Below, in pieces: positions 16,214-24,361 of a DNA stretch of 59,176 nt. A program made the translations under genes and the position numbers. The stretch comes from Eubacteriales bacterium (lineage in GTDB: Bacteria > Bacillota > Clostridia > Eubacteriales > Anaerofustaceae), in the NCBI GenBank assembly GCA_024685545.1, contig JAIKVR010000023.1, positions 1 through 59,176 on the forward strand, in the 5' to 3' direction. Below the pieces are notes generated by a model, which was not told the origin of the DNA, searched no databases, and was given only the letters and a program-made list of their open reading frames with translations. Each line of letters opens with the position of its first letter. Positions within the stretch are counted from its first letter, which is position 1.

Positions 16214-16999
16214 TTACAGGTCCTTTATGATTTTTTTCAGTAATTTCGCTGCAGCTGTAGCGTAAGCGGCGCTTTTTGCCACTGCGCTGATAGCACCGCG
16301 CTCGATCCCGCTGAGTCTGTCTGCAGGATCCGTGTTCTGTTCTATGATCTCTCCCGCCTCGTTTATCAGTCCGTTGACGTCTTCCATGACGGAATCGATG
16401 TCTTTGGATTCTTCTTTGGAAACGGGCAGGATCTCGAAGGTCATCTTCCATTCACGCCGTCTTTTCGCCTCAGAAGTCTCCGGCACATCCTCAGTCGCAG
16501 TTTTGGTAATGTCATCTTCAGCCACGACTGTTTCAGCCGGAGCCTCGCCCGCTGCGGGTTCATCAGGCGGATCTATCACATCCACGCCCGATGCCGACTT
16601 GACGACCTCAGATGGCACGTTGGCAGGATCCACTTTGATCGTTTCATCGTCGGTCTTTTCTTCCGGTACAGTCACGGATGTATCGTCCGTTTCTTTATCA
16701 TCCGGTATATCGGTGTCTGCAGCTCCGGCATCTTCCGGAACCTCTTTTTCTTCTTTATAAGGGACAAACATGAATTTCTTCGTGGGCATAACGGCGGGGG
16801 GGTAATCCTTTGCTTCACCTGCACCGGTCACCAGCTCATCCGTTTCCGGAGAATACTGGGTAAAGTTCCTCTCCAGCGCAGCATCAGGCGATACCTTTGC
16901 CCCGTGGGAGATGACAAAATCATCAGTGCCGCTGCTGTCTTTTATACCAAGCTCGGCATCCTGCCGGCGCTTGAAATTTTCAAATCTGTCGGAAGCCAT
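16214..16999 (-). CDS. Hypothetical acidic, low-complexity cytoplasmic protein
   Basis: 261 residues, no signal peptide and no transmembrane segment. An N-terminal FENFKRRQDAELGI motif is followed by an Asp/Glu/Pro/Thr-rich disordered middle (residues about 80-180). A C-terminal amphipathic part starts with KRRREWKMTFEILPVSKEES and ends in an alanine-rich helix SAVAKSAAYATAAAKLLKKI. Good AGGAGG ribosome site. It is the first gene of the operon with LTA synthase and lipid kinase, so a regulatory or membrane-tethering role in envelope synthesis is possible. No family recognised. Its composition recalls the linker of the E2-like protein at 9184, probably by convergence. Confidence 0.6.
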   Translation of the reverse strand: MASDRFENFKRRQDAELGIKDSSGTDDFVISHGAKVSPDAALERNFTQYSPETDELVTGAGEAKDYPPAVMPTKKFMFVPYKEEKEVPEDAGAADTDIPDDKETDDTSVTVPEEKTDDETIKVDPANVPSEVVKSASGVDVIDPPDEPAAGEAPAETVVAEDDITKTATEDVPETSEAKRRREWKMTFEILPVSKEESKDIDSVMEDVNGLINEAGEIIEQNTDPADRLSGIERGAISAVAKSAAYATAAAKLLKKIIKDL

Positions 17000-17085
17000 A
17001 TCTATTCCACCTCCTATCGATATTTTATCACACCATCACCGACTTTTCTTGTTTTTATCATGATTCAGCGAGAAAACTCCCGCAA

Positions 17086-17110
17086 AGAAAAAACGGCTCT
17101 TATGAGCCGT
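17086..17110 (-). terminator. Rho-independent terminator
   Basis: ACGGCTC (17093-17099) pairs with GAGCCGT (17104-17110); the minus strand then runs into a T tract. It ends the ECF S-component transcript. Confidence 0.85.
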
Positions 17111-17139
17111 GTGTAGCGCTTACTTGTCGCGGGACGTCT

Positions 17140-17670
17140 TTATTTTTCGGTCAGTTTTGCCTTCTCAAGCGCGAAAACGATGAGTGGTACCAGGATGATC
17201 TGCAGGATGATCCCGGGGACAGCCAAAGTAAATGCTCCCGCAAGGAATGCTGATAAAGGAAACTGTGTCTTGGTGAGTCCGGCGATAATAAAGCGCGCAA
17301 GACCCCAGACCGCCCTGCCTGCGAGCATTGCGCAGATGAGTGTAACATACACATTGATTGGTTTTTTGGGCAGCGCACGGTAAAGAAGACCGCATACCAG
17401 ACCGTAAGTGCACAGTTCGAACGCCATCGCGACCCCCGTGGGAAAGATCGGAGGCATCCCGAAAAGAACGAAACGCAAAAGCGGTGTAATGAAGCCTACC
17501 AGAGCTCCCCACAGTCCGCCACAGAGGAATCCGCAGAGCAGCACAGGCAGATGCATCGGTGATAGCATCGATCCTATCTGCGGGATCTGTCCCGTTAGGA
17601 ATGGCAGCACGAGCGCGAGGGCAAGGCACATAGCTGCGAAAGCTAGCTTTCTAACTAAATTGTTTTTCAT
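17140..17670 (-). CDS. ECF transporter S component (vitamin uptake)
   Basis: About 176 residues with five to six transmembrane helices. The pattern SPMHLPVLLCGFLCGGLWGA, VGFITPLLRFVLFGMPPIFP and TGVAMAFELCTYGLVCGLLY is the common clostridial S-component of energy-coupling-factor transporters. It binds a vitamin and uses the shared EcfAA'T module encoded elsewhere. Which vitamin is not clear from sequence. I place the start at the ATG at 17670, preceded by AAAGGAAAAGAC; a GTG at 17691 would add seven residues. A short leader with a terminator-like hairpin lies upstream. Confidence 0.8.
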   Translation of the reverse strand: MKNNLVRKLAFAAMCLALALVLPFLTGQIPQIGSMLSPMHLPVLLCGFLCGGLWGALVGFITPLLRFVLFGMPPIFPTGVAMAFELCTYGLVCGLLYRALPKKPINVYVTLICAMLAGRAVWGLARFIIAGLTKTQFPLSAFLAGAFTLAVPGIILQIILVPLIVFALEKAKLTEK

Positions 17671-17683
17671 GTCTTTTCCTTTC

Positions 17684-17756
17684 TTAAGCACAAAAAGGCA
17701 GCCGCCCTCTTGGAGAGCGTCCCGCCTTCATGGCTCGATATAATCGGTAAATTATA
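17684..17756 (-). promoter_or_regulatory. Leader with terminator-like hairpin, possible attenuator
   Basis: Upstream of the ECF S gene the minus strand has TATAAT (17756-17751), then a 15-codon reading frame (17731-17684, MKAGRSPRGRLPFCA). This frame overlaps an imperfect GC-rich hairpin (about 17697-17728) followed by TTTTT. A promoter, leader peptide and terminator before the structural gene is the arrangement of an attenuator or small riboswitch. No known riboswitch consensus (for example THF) was recognised, and no good -35 was found. Confidence 0.35.
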
Positions 17757-17835
17757 AATGACATTGCGGATTGACCGCATAAAACGACTTCCTGCCGTCT
17801 GTTATGAGTTTACCACATAAAATGCGGACAGCATA

Positions 17836-18249
17836 TCATTTCAGGTCGAGCTCATGCGCTTTTTTCATGGCATCAGCGATGAGGGCGGAGAGGGTCTGTC
17901 CCTCGATGCCGGCGACAAGAGTCGCGCATTTTTCCATCGGGATAAGGATCTTTACCGCATCTGACGCCCCAACTGCGGAAGCCATCGTAGGGCTGACTTC
18001 CCCAACAAGGGCATCAGCCACGATTATGCCTATGGGCCCGAAGATTATATCGGCTTTCCGACAGGCAACAATGACCGCGTTTTCTCCTGCGGCAGCCTTT
18101 ATCCCTCCGCCCGCTTTCAGCATGTTGGCTGAAGCAGCGGAATTGGTTCCCACTGCATTGATGCTGGCTCCGGGAAACTGCCTCAGGGCTTCCTTGGCCA
18201 GAGCTAGCCCGAGGCTGCCACCCTGCCCGTCGATAATGACGATGTTCAT
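17836..18249 (-). CDS. DUF3842 family protein
   Basis: 137 residues. The start MNIVIIDGQGGSLGLALAKE, AVGTNSAASANMLKAGG and DIIFGPIGIIVADALVGE match the small clostridial family DUF3842, whose Rossmann-like N-terminus (DGQGGxxG) suggests nucleotide or cofactor binding. Function unknown. The ATG at 18249 has a GGGAGGG site; an upstream in-frame start would add 49 unlikely residues. It appears monocistronic and divergent from the phosphofructokinase gene. Confidence 0.75.
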   Translation of the reverse strand: MNIVIIDGQGGSLGLALAKEALRQFPGASINAVGTNSAASANMLKAGGGIKAAAGENAVIVACRKADIIFGPIGIIVADALVGEVSPTMASAVGASDAVKILIPMEKCATLVAGIEGQTLSALIADAMKKAHELDLK

Positions 18250-18507
18250 GATTCCCTCCCAAAAGCGATGATGGTACATTATAACACAAAGAGGCCTCTG
18301 CGGAAAGGATGAGAATCCGCATGAACAGATCCATCTCGAATGGAAGCCTTCGGATTCATATTGGGTCCGTTCAAACCGGGCGGAGTGCCTCCTCACCGAA
18401 GAATGACGTTCCCCATAACCCGTATGTATCCAAAATATGGACTCATTGATGCATAAGCCAACTTCATCATGTTATAATCGGTTTGAAATTGTTCCGCGGA
18501 GGTCTAT

Positions 18508-19764
18508 ATGTCAGATTCCTGTAAACTTTCAGGCGCGTGCCTCATAGCCCAGTCGGGCGGGCCAACGCCGGTGATCAACGCTTCTCTTTACGGGATGATA
18601 AAGCAGGCTAATGAATATCCAGAAGTGACAGCCGTTTACGGTGCCATGCACGGCGTGACCGGAATATTGAGGGGCGAGCTCCTGGACATGCGCCAGATCA
18701 CGCCGAAAGATATGGAGCTGCTTCCCTCCACGCCCTCTTCTGCCTTGGGCAGCTGCCGTTACAAGATACCAGAACCCGAATACGATGATACCGATTTCAA
18801 ACGTATCCTAGAAATATTCAAAAAACACAATATTCGTTATTTCTTTTACAATGGCGGGAACGACTCGATGGATACCTGCAATAAGATATCCCGCTTCATG
18901 CGCAATTCCGGTTACGAATGCCGCGTGATAGGCGTGCCCAAGACCATAGATAACGACATCTACGGCACCGACCACTGCCCCGGATACGGAAGTGCGGCAA
19001 AATACGTGGCTACCACGATGATGGAGCTCTACAGGGATACCATCGTCTACGATTACCCGCAGCTACTTATCGTAGAGATTATGGGGCGCAACGCGGGCTG
19101 GCTGACAGGCGCCTCCGCTCTTGCCTCCTACTACGGTAAAGGACCGGATCTCATCTATCTCCCTGAAGTGCCTTTCGATGTGGAGGATTTCATCAGGACA
19201 GTAGAGCGCAGGATAAAGCTGGGCCACAGCGTCATCGCCGCGGTCTCCGAGGGAGTTCGCGACAAAGACGGCGTTTTCATCTCAGAATACGGCGCAACGG
19301 ACAGTCCCATACGCGATACCTTCGGAAATATTCAGCTGGGAGGCGCGAGCAGCACACTGAAACAGATTGTCGGGCGACGCCTGAAGGTCAAGCAGCGTGC
19401 GGTGGAGTTCTCTACGATGCAGCGTTGCTGCGCGACCAGAGCTTCCCTTACAGACAGAAACGAGGCTGAAATGGTCGGCCGTGAAGCCGTAAAAACAGCC
19501 TTGAGCGGAAAGTCTGACTGTCTTATCGGTCTGAAGAGACTTCCGGGAGAGACCTACCACATAGAAACCGAACTTATACCATTAAGGGAGGCCGCCAATT
19601 TCGAAAAGAAAGTGCCTTTGGAATGGATAGGCGCAGATGGCCGCAGCGTTACAAAGGATTTCATCGACTACGTCGCACCACTTATAGCAGGAGAAGCACC
19701 AGTAGCTTACGAAAACAGCCTTCCTGTATTCGCGGACCTTTCGTACTTGAAATGTGTTGAATAA
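18508..19764 (+). CDS. pfp: 6-phosphofructokinase, pyrophosphate-dependent type
   Basis: 418 residues. Family signs are the N-terminal AQSGGPTPVINASL loop, NGGNDSMDT, GVPKTIDND, HCPGYGSAAKYVATT and EIMGRNAGWL. Two positions separate PPi- from ATP-dependent enzymes: aspartate after GGN (GGND where ATP enzymes have GGDG) and lysine in PKTIDND (ATP enzymes have PGTIDND). Both are of the PPi type here. The enzyme makes fructose 1,6-bisphosphate from fructose 6-phosphate and diphosphate, saving ATP in anaerobic glycolysis. GGAGG ribosome site, monocistronic, closed by a terminator at 19901. Confidence 0.9.
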   Translation: MSDSCKLSGACLIAQSGGPTPVINASLYGMIKQANEYPEVTAVYGAMHGVTGILRGELLDMRQITPKDMELLPSTPSSALGSCRYKIPEPEYDDTDFKRILEIFKKHNIRYFFYNGGNDSMDTCNKISRFMRNSGYECRVIGVPKTIDNDIYGTDHCPGYGSAAKYVATTMMELYRDTIVYDYPQLLIVEIMGRNAGWLTGASALASYYGKGPDLIYLPEVPFDVEDFIRTVERRIKLGHSVIAAVSEGVRDKDGVFISEYGATDSPIRDTFGNIQLGGASSTLKQIVGRRLKVKQRAVEFSTMQRCCATRASLTDRNEAEMVGREAVKTALSGKSDCLIGLKRLPGETYHIETELIPLREAANFEKKVPLEWIGADGRSVTKDFIDYVAPLIAGEAPVAYENSLPVFADLSYLKCVE

Positions 19765-19900
19765 ACAAAAATATTTATAAATATGCAATTTATCCCGAGC
19801 AAAACCTCACCGTTCGGTAATGGTCAGGCCATCAGCGGCTGAGAAGGCGTGCCGGCTCAATAATGGCATTATACAGTTAAGAATGAACACTGGATCTTCA

Positions 19901-19935
19901 GCAGAGCAGGGCTTCTGCCCTGCTCTGAGTTTTTG
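19901..19935 (+). terminator. Rho-independent terminator
   Basis: A 10-bp perfect stem (19903-19912 with 19917-19926), a 4-base loop and a following TTTTT. It separates the phosphofructokinase gene from the riboswitch unit. Confidence 0.88.
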
Positions 19936-19985
19936 GGCAAATACCTAGTCTATATTGTATTTTTTTTGTTTGCTCGTTAAAATTG

Positions 19986-20014
19986 TTGCATTTCTTAACA
20001 GAACATAGTATATT
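19986..20014 (+). promoter_or_regulatory. Promoter for the cobalamin-riboswitch operon
   Basis: TTGCAT (19986-19991), a 17-base spacer and TATATT (20009-20014), placing the transcript start at about 20021, just before the riboswitch. Confidence 0.65.
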
Positions 20015-20019
20015 AATGA

Positions 20020-20245
20020 CAATTGAACAGGCATATGTTATCGAAGGAAGGCGGTGTGAATCCGCCACAGTATCTTTGCTACTGTAAGGGATATCAGTGC
20101 CGCGCTATGAGTCACTGCATCAGGCGGGAAGGCTATAGCGCAAACAGGCTTCCCAAGCCAGGATACTTCGGGCATAGGTGTTTTGCTTAGGTTTCAAGGG
20201 TAACCGGGAGTGTGTTTTAGTCATTCACGGTTCCCCCTAAGAAGG
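20020..20245 (+). promoter_or_regulatory. Adenosylcobalamin (B12) riboswitch
   Basis: Contains the conserved core GAAGGAAGGCGGTGTGAATC with CCGCCACAG (20043-20070) and the B12 box AGCCAGGATACT (20156-20167), at normal spacing. After the aptamer, a GGGTAACCGGGAGTG segment can pair with CACGGTTCCCCC close to the AAGGAGG ribosome site. The expression platform is thus probably translational, hiding the site when B12 is bound. It controls the adenosyltransferase gene that starts 13 bases later and probably the following TetR gene. Confidence 0.92.
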
Positions 20246-20258
20246 AGGAGCTTTTTTT

Positions 20259-20786
20259 ATGGCTAGGCGACTTATGCACATGTATTACGGCTTCGGCCGA
20301 GGCAAAACTACATCAGTATTCGGATTAGCCGTTCGGGCAGCAGGCCGAGGTTGGAAAGTGATGATAGTGCAGTTTCTGAAGAACAGGACAACGGGTGAGG
20401 TCGAGTACCTCTCGGGCATGAAGAACATCACGATCCTTAGAGGCATGGCAAACAACTCCAACATGCTGATAATGAATGTCAGTGAGCTTGAACGGACGAG
20501 GATCATACACAATCAGAATATGACCCGCGCGTTTGAGGCAGCGCGCAATGGCGAGATAGATCTCCTGATATTGGACGAAGCACTGGATGCATACCAGTCT
20601 GCACTGATGGACACCGAGGCATTTGAGGAATTCGTGAAAAATAAGCCTGACGATCTGGAGCTGGTCATTACAGGGCATATCGAGGAAGAATTCATCGAGG
20701 AAATCGCCGATTACGTCACCTGTTTCACCAAGGAGAAACACCCATATGACAAGGGCATCGATGCCCGGGAAGGAATAGAGTATTAA
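20259..20786 (+). CDS. cobO: Corrinoid adenosyltransferase, CobO/BtuR type
   Basis: 175 residues. It transfers the adenosyl group of ATP to cob(I)alamin or a cobyrinic acid diamide, making coenzyme B12. The N-terminal P-loop is YGFGRGKTTS (Lys16), a slight variant of the family's GDGKGKTT. VMIVQFLKN, LLILDEALDA and VITGH follow as in CobA/BtuR proteins. It sits directly under the B12 riboswitch, so expression should fall when B12 is plentiful. A TetR gene follows after 12 bases. Firm family call. Confidence 0.9.
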   Translation: MARRLMHMYYGFGRGKTTSVFGLAVRAAGRGWKVMIVQFLKNRTTGEVEYLSGMKNITILRGMANNSNMLIMNVSELERTRIIHNQNMTRAFEAARNGEIDLLILDEALDAYQSALMDTEAFEEFVKNKPDDLELVITGHIEEEFIEEIADYVTCFTKEKHPYDKGIDAREGIEY

Positions 20787-20798
20787 GGAAGGTACAAA

Positions 20799-21488
20799 AT
20801 GGCAGTAAGCAAATCACAGAGGAAGAAACCGATTGCCCCTTATAAGAAAGGCATTGAAACAAAGGCGCGTATATATAATTCCACGAAAAAAATGTTCACC
20901 CTCTATGGGTACAAAGAGGCCACCATCCAGCGCATCGCGGATGATTCAAAGGTACCGCTGGGCCTTGTGAATTATTATTTCAAGAAAAACGAAGCATTGG
21001 CGCTCGCAATGAAGGAGTTTAATGAATCGATCAAAAAACTCATCCGTGAAACGCTTGCCGGGAATTACGAAGATCCTCTCACAGAGCATATCCTATTCAC
21101 CCGCATATTCTTTGATGTGATACTGAGCAACAAAAACAGCAAACGTCTTTATAATGAGATATACACGGAGGAGCTCATAGGGATCGAGGAATACGATCTT
21201 GACAGCGGAATGCTGGCAGCAATCATTTCTTCCTTTGACATCGATATCACCGAATCACTGTTCAGGAGACTGGCGATTGCCGAATACGGCGCCCGCAGGG
21301 AGCTGCTGGAAGATAGGTACGACAGACTGAACCCGAAGACGAGCGTGGATTTCATCAATTTCCTTGCAACGATTTCCGTGCGCCTCGCAGGTGTGGATAT
21401 AAAGAGCATACTGAACTGCGTGAAGAAAGCCAATGATATATTCGACAAAACGGATACTTCGAAGCTGAGGTTCCTAAGTTGGGAATAG
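20799..21488 (+). CDS. TetR-family transcriptional regulator
   Basis: 229 residues. The helix-turn-helix is at about residues 28-72 (TKKMFTLYGYKEATIQRIAD, GLVNYYFKKNEALALAM). The C-terminal ligand-binding domain has no recognisable signature. It is in the same transcript as cobO under the B12 riboswitch, unusual company for a TetR protein and suggesting it responds to or controls something B12-linked. A TetR-like palindrome lies in the corrinoid-protein promoter at 39964, but no binding link is shown. A terminator follows at 21502. Confidence 0.85.
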   Translation: MAVSKSQRKKPIAPYKKGIETKARIYNSTKKMFTLYGYKEATIQRIADDSKVPLGLVNYYFKKNEALALAMKEFNESIKKLIRETLAGNYEDPLTEHILFTRIFFDVILSNKNSKRLYNEIYTEELIGIEEYDLDSGMLAAIISSFDIDITESLFRRLAIAEYGARRELLEDRYDRLNPKTSVDFINFLATISVRLAGVDIKSILNCVKKANDIFDKTDTSKLRFLSWE

Positions 21489-21501
21489 ATTGACACCTGA
21501 A

Positions 21502-21530
21502 AGGTAGCTTTAATGCTGCCTTTTTTTATT
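21502..21530 (+). terminator. Rho-independent terminator
   Basis: AGGTAGC and GCTGCCT arms with a short loop and a run of seven T. It ends the cobO-tetR transcript. Confidence 0.85.
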
Positions 21531-21581
21531 TTCATATTACTCTAAACCATACCGCCCCCGACAATACAGGCTGCGACAGCA

Positions 21582-21597
21582 TGTTTCACGTGAAACA
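21582..21597. promoter_or_regulatory. parS site 1 (ParB/Spo0J binding)
   Basis: TGTTTCACGTGAAACA is a perfect 16-bp palindrome identical to the bacterial parS consensus. ParB loads here to organise and segregate the origin region. It is intergenic, between the TetR gene and rlmH. Confidence 0.9.
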
Positions 21598-21618
21598 GAC
21601 TGCTGTGCCGATGGATCC

Positions 21619-21654
21619 CTGGCAGGATTGTTTCACGTGAAACAATCCTGCCAG
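21619..21654. promoter_or_regulatory. parS site 2 inside a 36-bp perfect palindrome
   Basis: The second TGTTTCACGTGAAACA lies at 21629-21644, only 31 bases after the first. It is flanked on both sides by matching 10-base arms starting CTGGCAGGAT, so the whole 36 bases are a perfect inverted repeat. The two sites together form a parS cluster about 36 kb from the origin candidate. Confidence 0.9.
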
Positions 21655-21680
21655 CACAGCTCGCGGCAGTTTCACCGAAC

Positions 21681-21709
21681 TTCACAAAGTCAGGATAATA
21701 TGTTATAAT
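21681..21709 (+). promoter_or_regulatory. Promoter giving a probably leaderless rlmH mRNA
   Basis: TTCACA (21681-21686), a 17-base spacer and a perfect TATAAT (21704-21709). Only six bases separate the -10 box from the GTG start of rlmH at 21716, so the expected transcript start coincides with the start codon. Confidence 0.65.
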
Positions 21710-21715
21710 CCTTCC

Positions 21716-22174
21716 GTGATCAAGATTTTCGCGGTAGGCAGGCTGAAGCACCGCGCCTATGCCGAGCTAACAGAAGAATATCTGAAGCGCATATCTCGCT
21801 TTACAAAGGTTCGCCTAATCGAAACGCCGGATTATGACAGCGGCAATGACCCCAGCGCCATATCCAGAGAAGGAGAAAAGATACTTTCCGAAATAAATGA
21901 TCGGGATTGGGTGATCCTGTGCGATATAGGAGGGACAATGCTTGACAGTATCGCTTTCGCCGAACATCTGGGCTCCCTTTTCACCGATGGCAAAAGCAGT
22001 GTTGCATTCATTATCGGAGGAAGCGAAGGCGTGTCGGAGGAAGTAAGGAAGAGGGCAGACGAAAGGGTCTCCTTTTCACGCCTGACTTTCCCTCATAACC
22101 TGTTCCGCGTGATCCTCACCGAGCAGATATACCGCGCCTTTAAAATCATTAACGGGGAGCGTTACCATAAATGA
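21716..22174 (+). CDS. rlmH: 23S rRNA (pseudouridine1915-N3)-methyltransferase
   Basis: 152 residues, full length for RlmH (YbeA, SPOUT class). It methylates pseudouridine 1915 in helix 69 of 23S rRNA on assembled ribosomes, using SAM. The start IKIFAVGRLKHRAYAELTEE and the SAM-binding knot region SVAFIIGGSEGVSEEV followed by SFSRLTFPHNLFRVILTEQI are diagnostic. The GTG at 21716 matches the family N-terminus and lacks a ribosome-binding site; the -10 box is immediately upstream. It overlaps the next gene by four bases (ATGA). Confidence 0.92.
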   Translation: MIKIFAVGRLKHRAYAELTEEYLKRISRFTKVRLIETPDYDSGNDPSAISREGEKILSEINDRDWVILCDIGGTMLDSIAFAEHLGSLFTDGKSSVAFIIGGSEGVSEEVRKRADERVSFSRLTFPHNLFRVILTEQIYRAFKIINGERYHK

Positions 22175-22890
22175 TGCATGGCAGAAAAAAGGCTGGAAGC
22201 CGTGAGAACAATATCAAAGAAAGAAAGATAATGAAGCTCATTGCCGCAGTCTTTATGGGGGCAGTGTTTATTTACGGTGTCTTCTTTGCAGAAAAAGCCG
22301 GACCGATGGTGCTGAGTTTTCTTTTTGCGGCTTTCTGTTGGTGCTTGTGTTCGGCAGTGCGCGGCAGCAGGTTCATCCGCGCGGCTCTATACTTATGTAT
22401 CATCATGTACCTTATCCTCCTGTTCGAGCTCACCCTCTTCAACTATTACTACAGGAGTGAGATGACCTCTATCTTTTCCGTTCCCAAAGAAGAAAGGATG
22501 CGATTCATCAGGCAATACGTGAATCTGAAGCCTTTCTACATGATAAAGCTCTTCTGGACTGGATATAAGAACGGGAGTGTGAGTCTGAAGATGATGCTCA
22601 GGAATATTTTCGGCAATGTTGCTGCATTTATGCCTTTCGGCTTCTTAATAGGAGCACTTAGGCCTGAAATGAGAAGGAAAAGGTTCCTTGTCAGCCTTGT
22701 ACTGCTGGTGACATCTATTGAGACGCTCCAACTGGTCATGATGGCAGGCACCTTTGACATAGATGACTTTCTCCTGAACATACCGCCCGCATATGTCACA
22801 TTCCATATAATGAAAACCCGGACGGGACGCAGTCTTGCGGATAAGCTGTTATATGGTGAAACAGCCGGAAATACAAAGGATGGCCGTTAA
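22171..22890 (+). CDS. VanZ-like family membrane protein
   Basis: 239 residues with about five transmembrane helices. The pattern NIFGNVAAFMPFGFLIGALR and SIETLQLVMMAGTFDIDDFL is the conserved core of the VanZ-like family, named for a low-level teicoplanin resistance protein but mostly of unknown function in cell-envelope biology. It is translationally coupled to rlmH (4-base overlap) and to hemZ (1-base overlap), so the three are one operon, probably without a common pathway. Confidence 0.82.
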   Translation: MMHGRKKAGSRENNIKERKIMKLIAAVFMGAVFIYGVFFAEKAGPMVLSFLFAAFCWCLCSAVRGSRFIRAALYLCIIMYLILLFELTLFNYYYRSEMTSIFSVPKEERMRFIRQYVNLKPFYMIKLFWTGYKNGSVSLKMMLRNIFGNVAAFMPFGFLIGALRPEMRRKRFLVSLVLLVTSIETLQLVMMAGTFDIDDFLLNIPPAYVTFHIMKTRTGRSLADKLLYGETAGNTKDGR

Positions 22891-24281
22891 TGATAGAACT
22901 TGTGTTCGATAGAGAAGATATGGTCGACGAAATCCGCATCACCTCGCTAACTGAGACGGCAGATCTGTTTATCCCTTATTTTCCCAAGGAAAATAAGATC
23001 ATAGTCTCAGTTGACAGCGATGGTGCCCGCGCCTCTTTCGGGGACAGCTCCGTCTCGCAGAGCGGCGAAAATGCCGAATATTCGGCCAAAGGCGCGATAT
23101 ACAGACTGCTGAGAGAGATAACCGGCTACTCGCCTGCCTGGGGAAGCCTTACAGGAGTAAAGCCGCTGAAGATGTACACGAACCTTATCGAGCGCGGGCG
23201 TACCCCGGGTGAGGCACGGACATACATGGAAGAAGTCTTCATGGTGTCTGAGTCCAAAATGGATCTTCTCGAGGAATGCAGGTCGAACCAGTACGATCTG
23301 CTGTATCCTCCTGAAGGCACTGTCTCGCTCTATATTCATGTACCTCTGTGTCTTTCCAAATGCACTTACTGTTCCTTTCCTTCCGCAGTGACTCCAGAAG
23401 GGAGTCATGTATGCGAAGCCTACTTAAAGGCACTGATAAAGGAGCTTAAAGCAGTGCGGGCCTTTTTCTCGGATAAGGATATAGACTGCGTCTACATCGG
23501 AGGCGGAACGCCTTCCATACTCTCAGTTCCCCAGATCATCCGGCTGCTGGACGATATACATACAGCCGCACCTATGCTGAAGGAACTGACCTTTGAGGCG
23601 GGAAGGGCAGACACCCTATACCCTGAGAAGTTCCGGGCGCTCAGCGAAAACGGCGTCACCCGGATATCCATTAACCCGCAGACCGCGAATGATGCGACCC
23701 TGGCCAGGATCAACCGCTCCACGGCATATTCCGATTACGTGCGCTCATTTAACGAGGCCAGAGACGCAGGTCTCAAAGACATCAACTGCGACCTGATATT
23801 CGGGCTTGAAGACGAGAAAGAAGAAGACTGCATGCACTCTTTAGAAGAGATAATAAAGCTCGGTCCGGAATGCATCACTGTACACTCCCTCTGCAAAAAA
23901 CGGACCAGTGCGCTGGAAGCGGAAAGCGTTGCGGCAAAAGACCTTCCGGTCGCGCACATGCAGGATATTGCCCGGGAAATCCTTCGCGAAAAGGGTTACC
24001 GGCCTTATTACACGTACCGTCAGAAAGCCGCTGTGGATAACGCGGAGAATACGGGTTACTCCGTCAAAGGCAGCCAGTGCGTCTACAATATCCGGATGAT
24101 GGGTGAGAAGCAGACCGTTATCTCCGCAGGCGCAGGCAGTACGACTAAACTCTACTTCCCTTCTAATGACCGATTCGAAAACATTTACAACATGAAAAAC
24201 GTGGAGATGTATACCGCGCGTATCGACGAAGTTATAGAAAAGAAACTTAAGTCCATGGAAAAACAGATATCAAAAGGGTAA
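22890..24281 (+). CDS. hemZ: Coproporphyrinogen dehydrogenase HemZ-like radical SAM protein
   Basis: 463 residues. An N-terminal domain specific to HemZ precedes the radical-SAM core. The iron-sulfur cluster motif CLSKCTYC follows YIHVPL in the usual way (residues about 150-165), with IGGGTPSIL and the HemN-family C-terminal domain. HemN-type enzymes oxidatively decarboxylate coproporphyrinogen III without oxygen. HemZ of clostridia may have another substrate, and no other haem genes lie nearby. One-base overlap with the VanZ-like gene. Confidence 0.85.
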   Translation: MIELVFDREDMVDEIRITSLTETADLFIPYFPKENKIIVSVDSDGARASFGDSSVSQSGENAEYSAKGAIYRLLREITGYSPAWGSLTGVKPLKMYTNLIERGRTPGEARTYMEEVFMVSESKMDLLEECRSNQYDLLYPPEGTVSLYIHVPLCLSKCTYCSFPSAVTPEGSHVCEAYLKALIKELKAVRAFFSDKDIDCVYIGGGTPSILSVPQIIRLLDDIHTAAPMLKELTFEAGRADTLYPEKFRALSENGVTRISINPQTANDATLARINRSTAYSDYVRSFNEARDAGLKDINCDLIFGLEDEKEEDCMHSLEEIIKLGPECITVHSLCKKRTSALEAESVAAKDLPVAHMQDIAREILREKGYRPYYTYRQKAAVDNAENTGYSVKGSQCVYNIRMMGEKQTVISAGAGSTTKLYFPSNDRFENIYNMKNVEMYTARIDEVIEKKLKSMEKQISKG

Positions 24282-24361
24282 CATCTTCATAGGACCTCTA
24301 CCATGCAGGAACTCTGACGTGTCCTGCTCCGCGGCCGATGCAGTGCAGGCTATGGAGTTAT

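Noticed and set aside
17684..17756. THF riboswitch upstream of the ECF S component
   Set aside because: The conserved GGAGAGUA and the long-range elements are missing.
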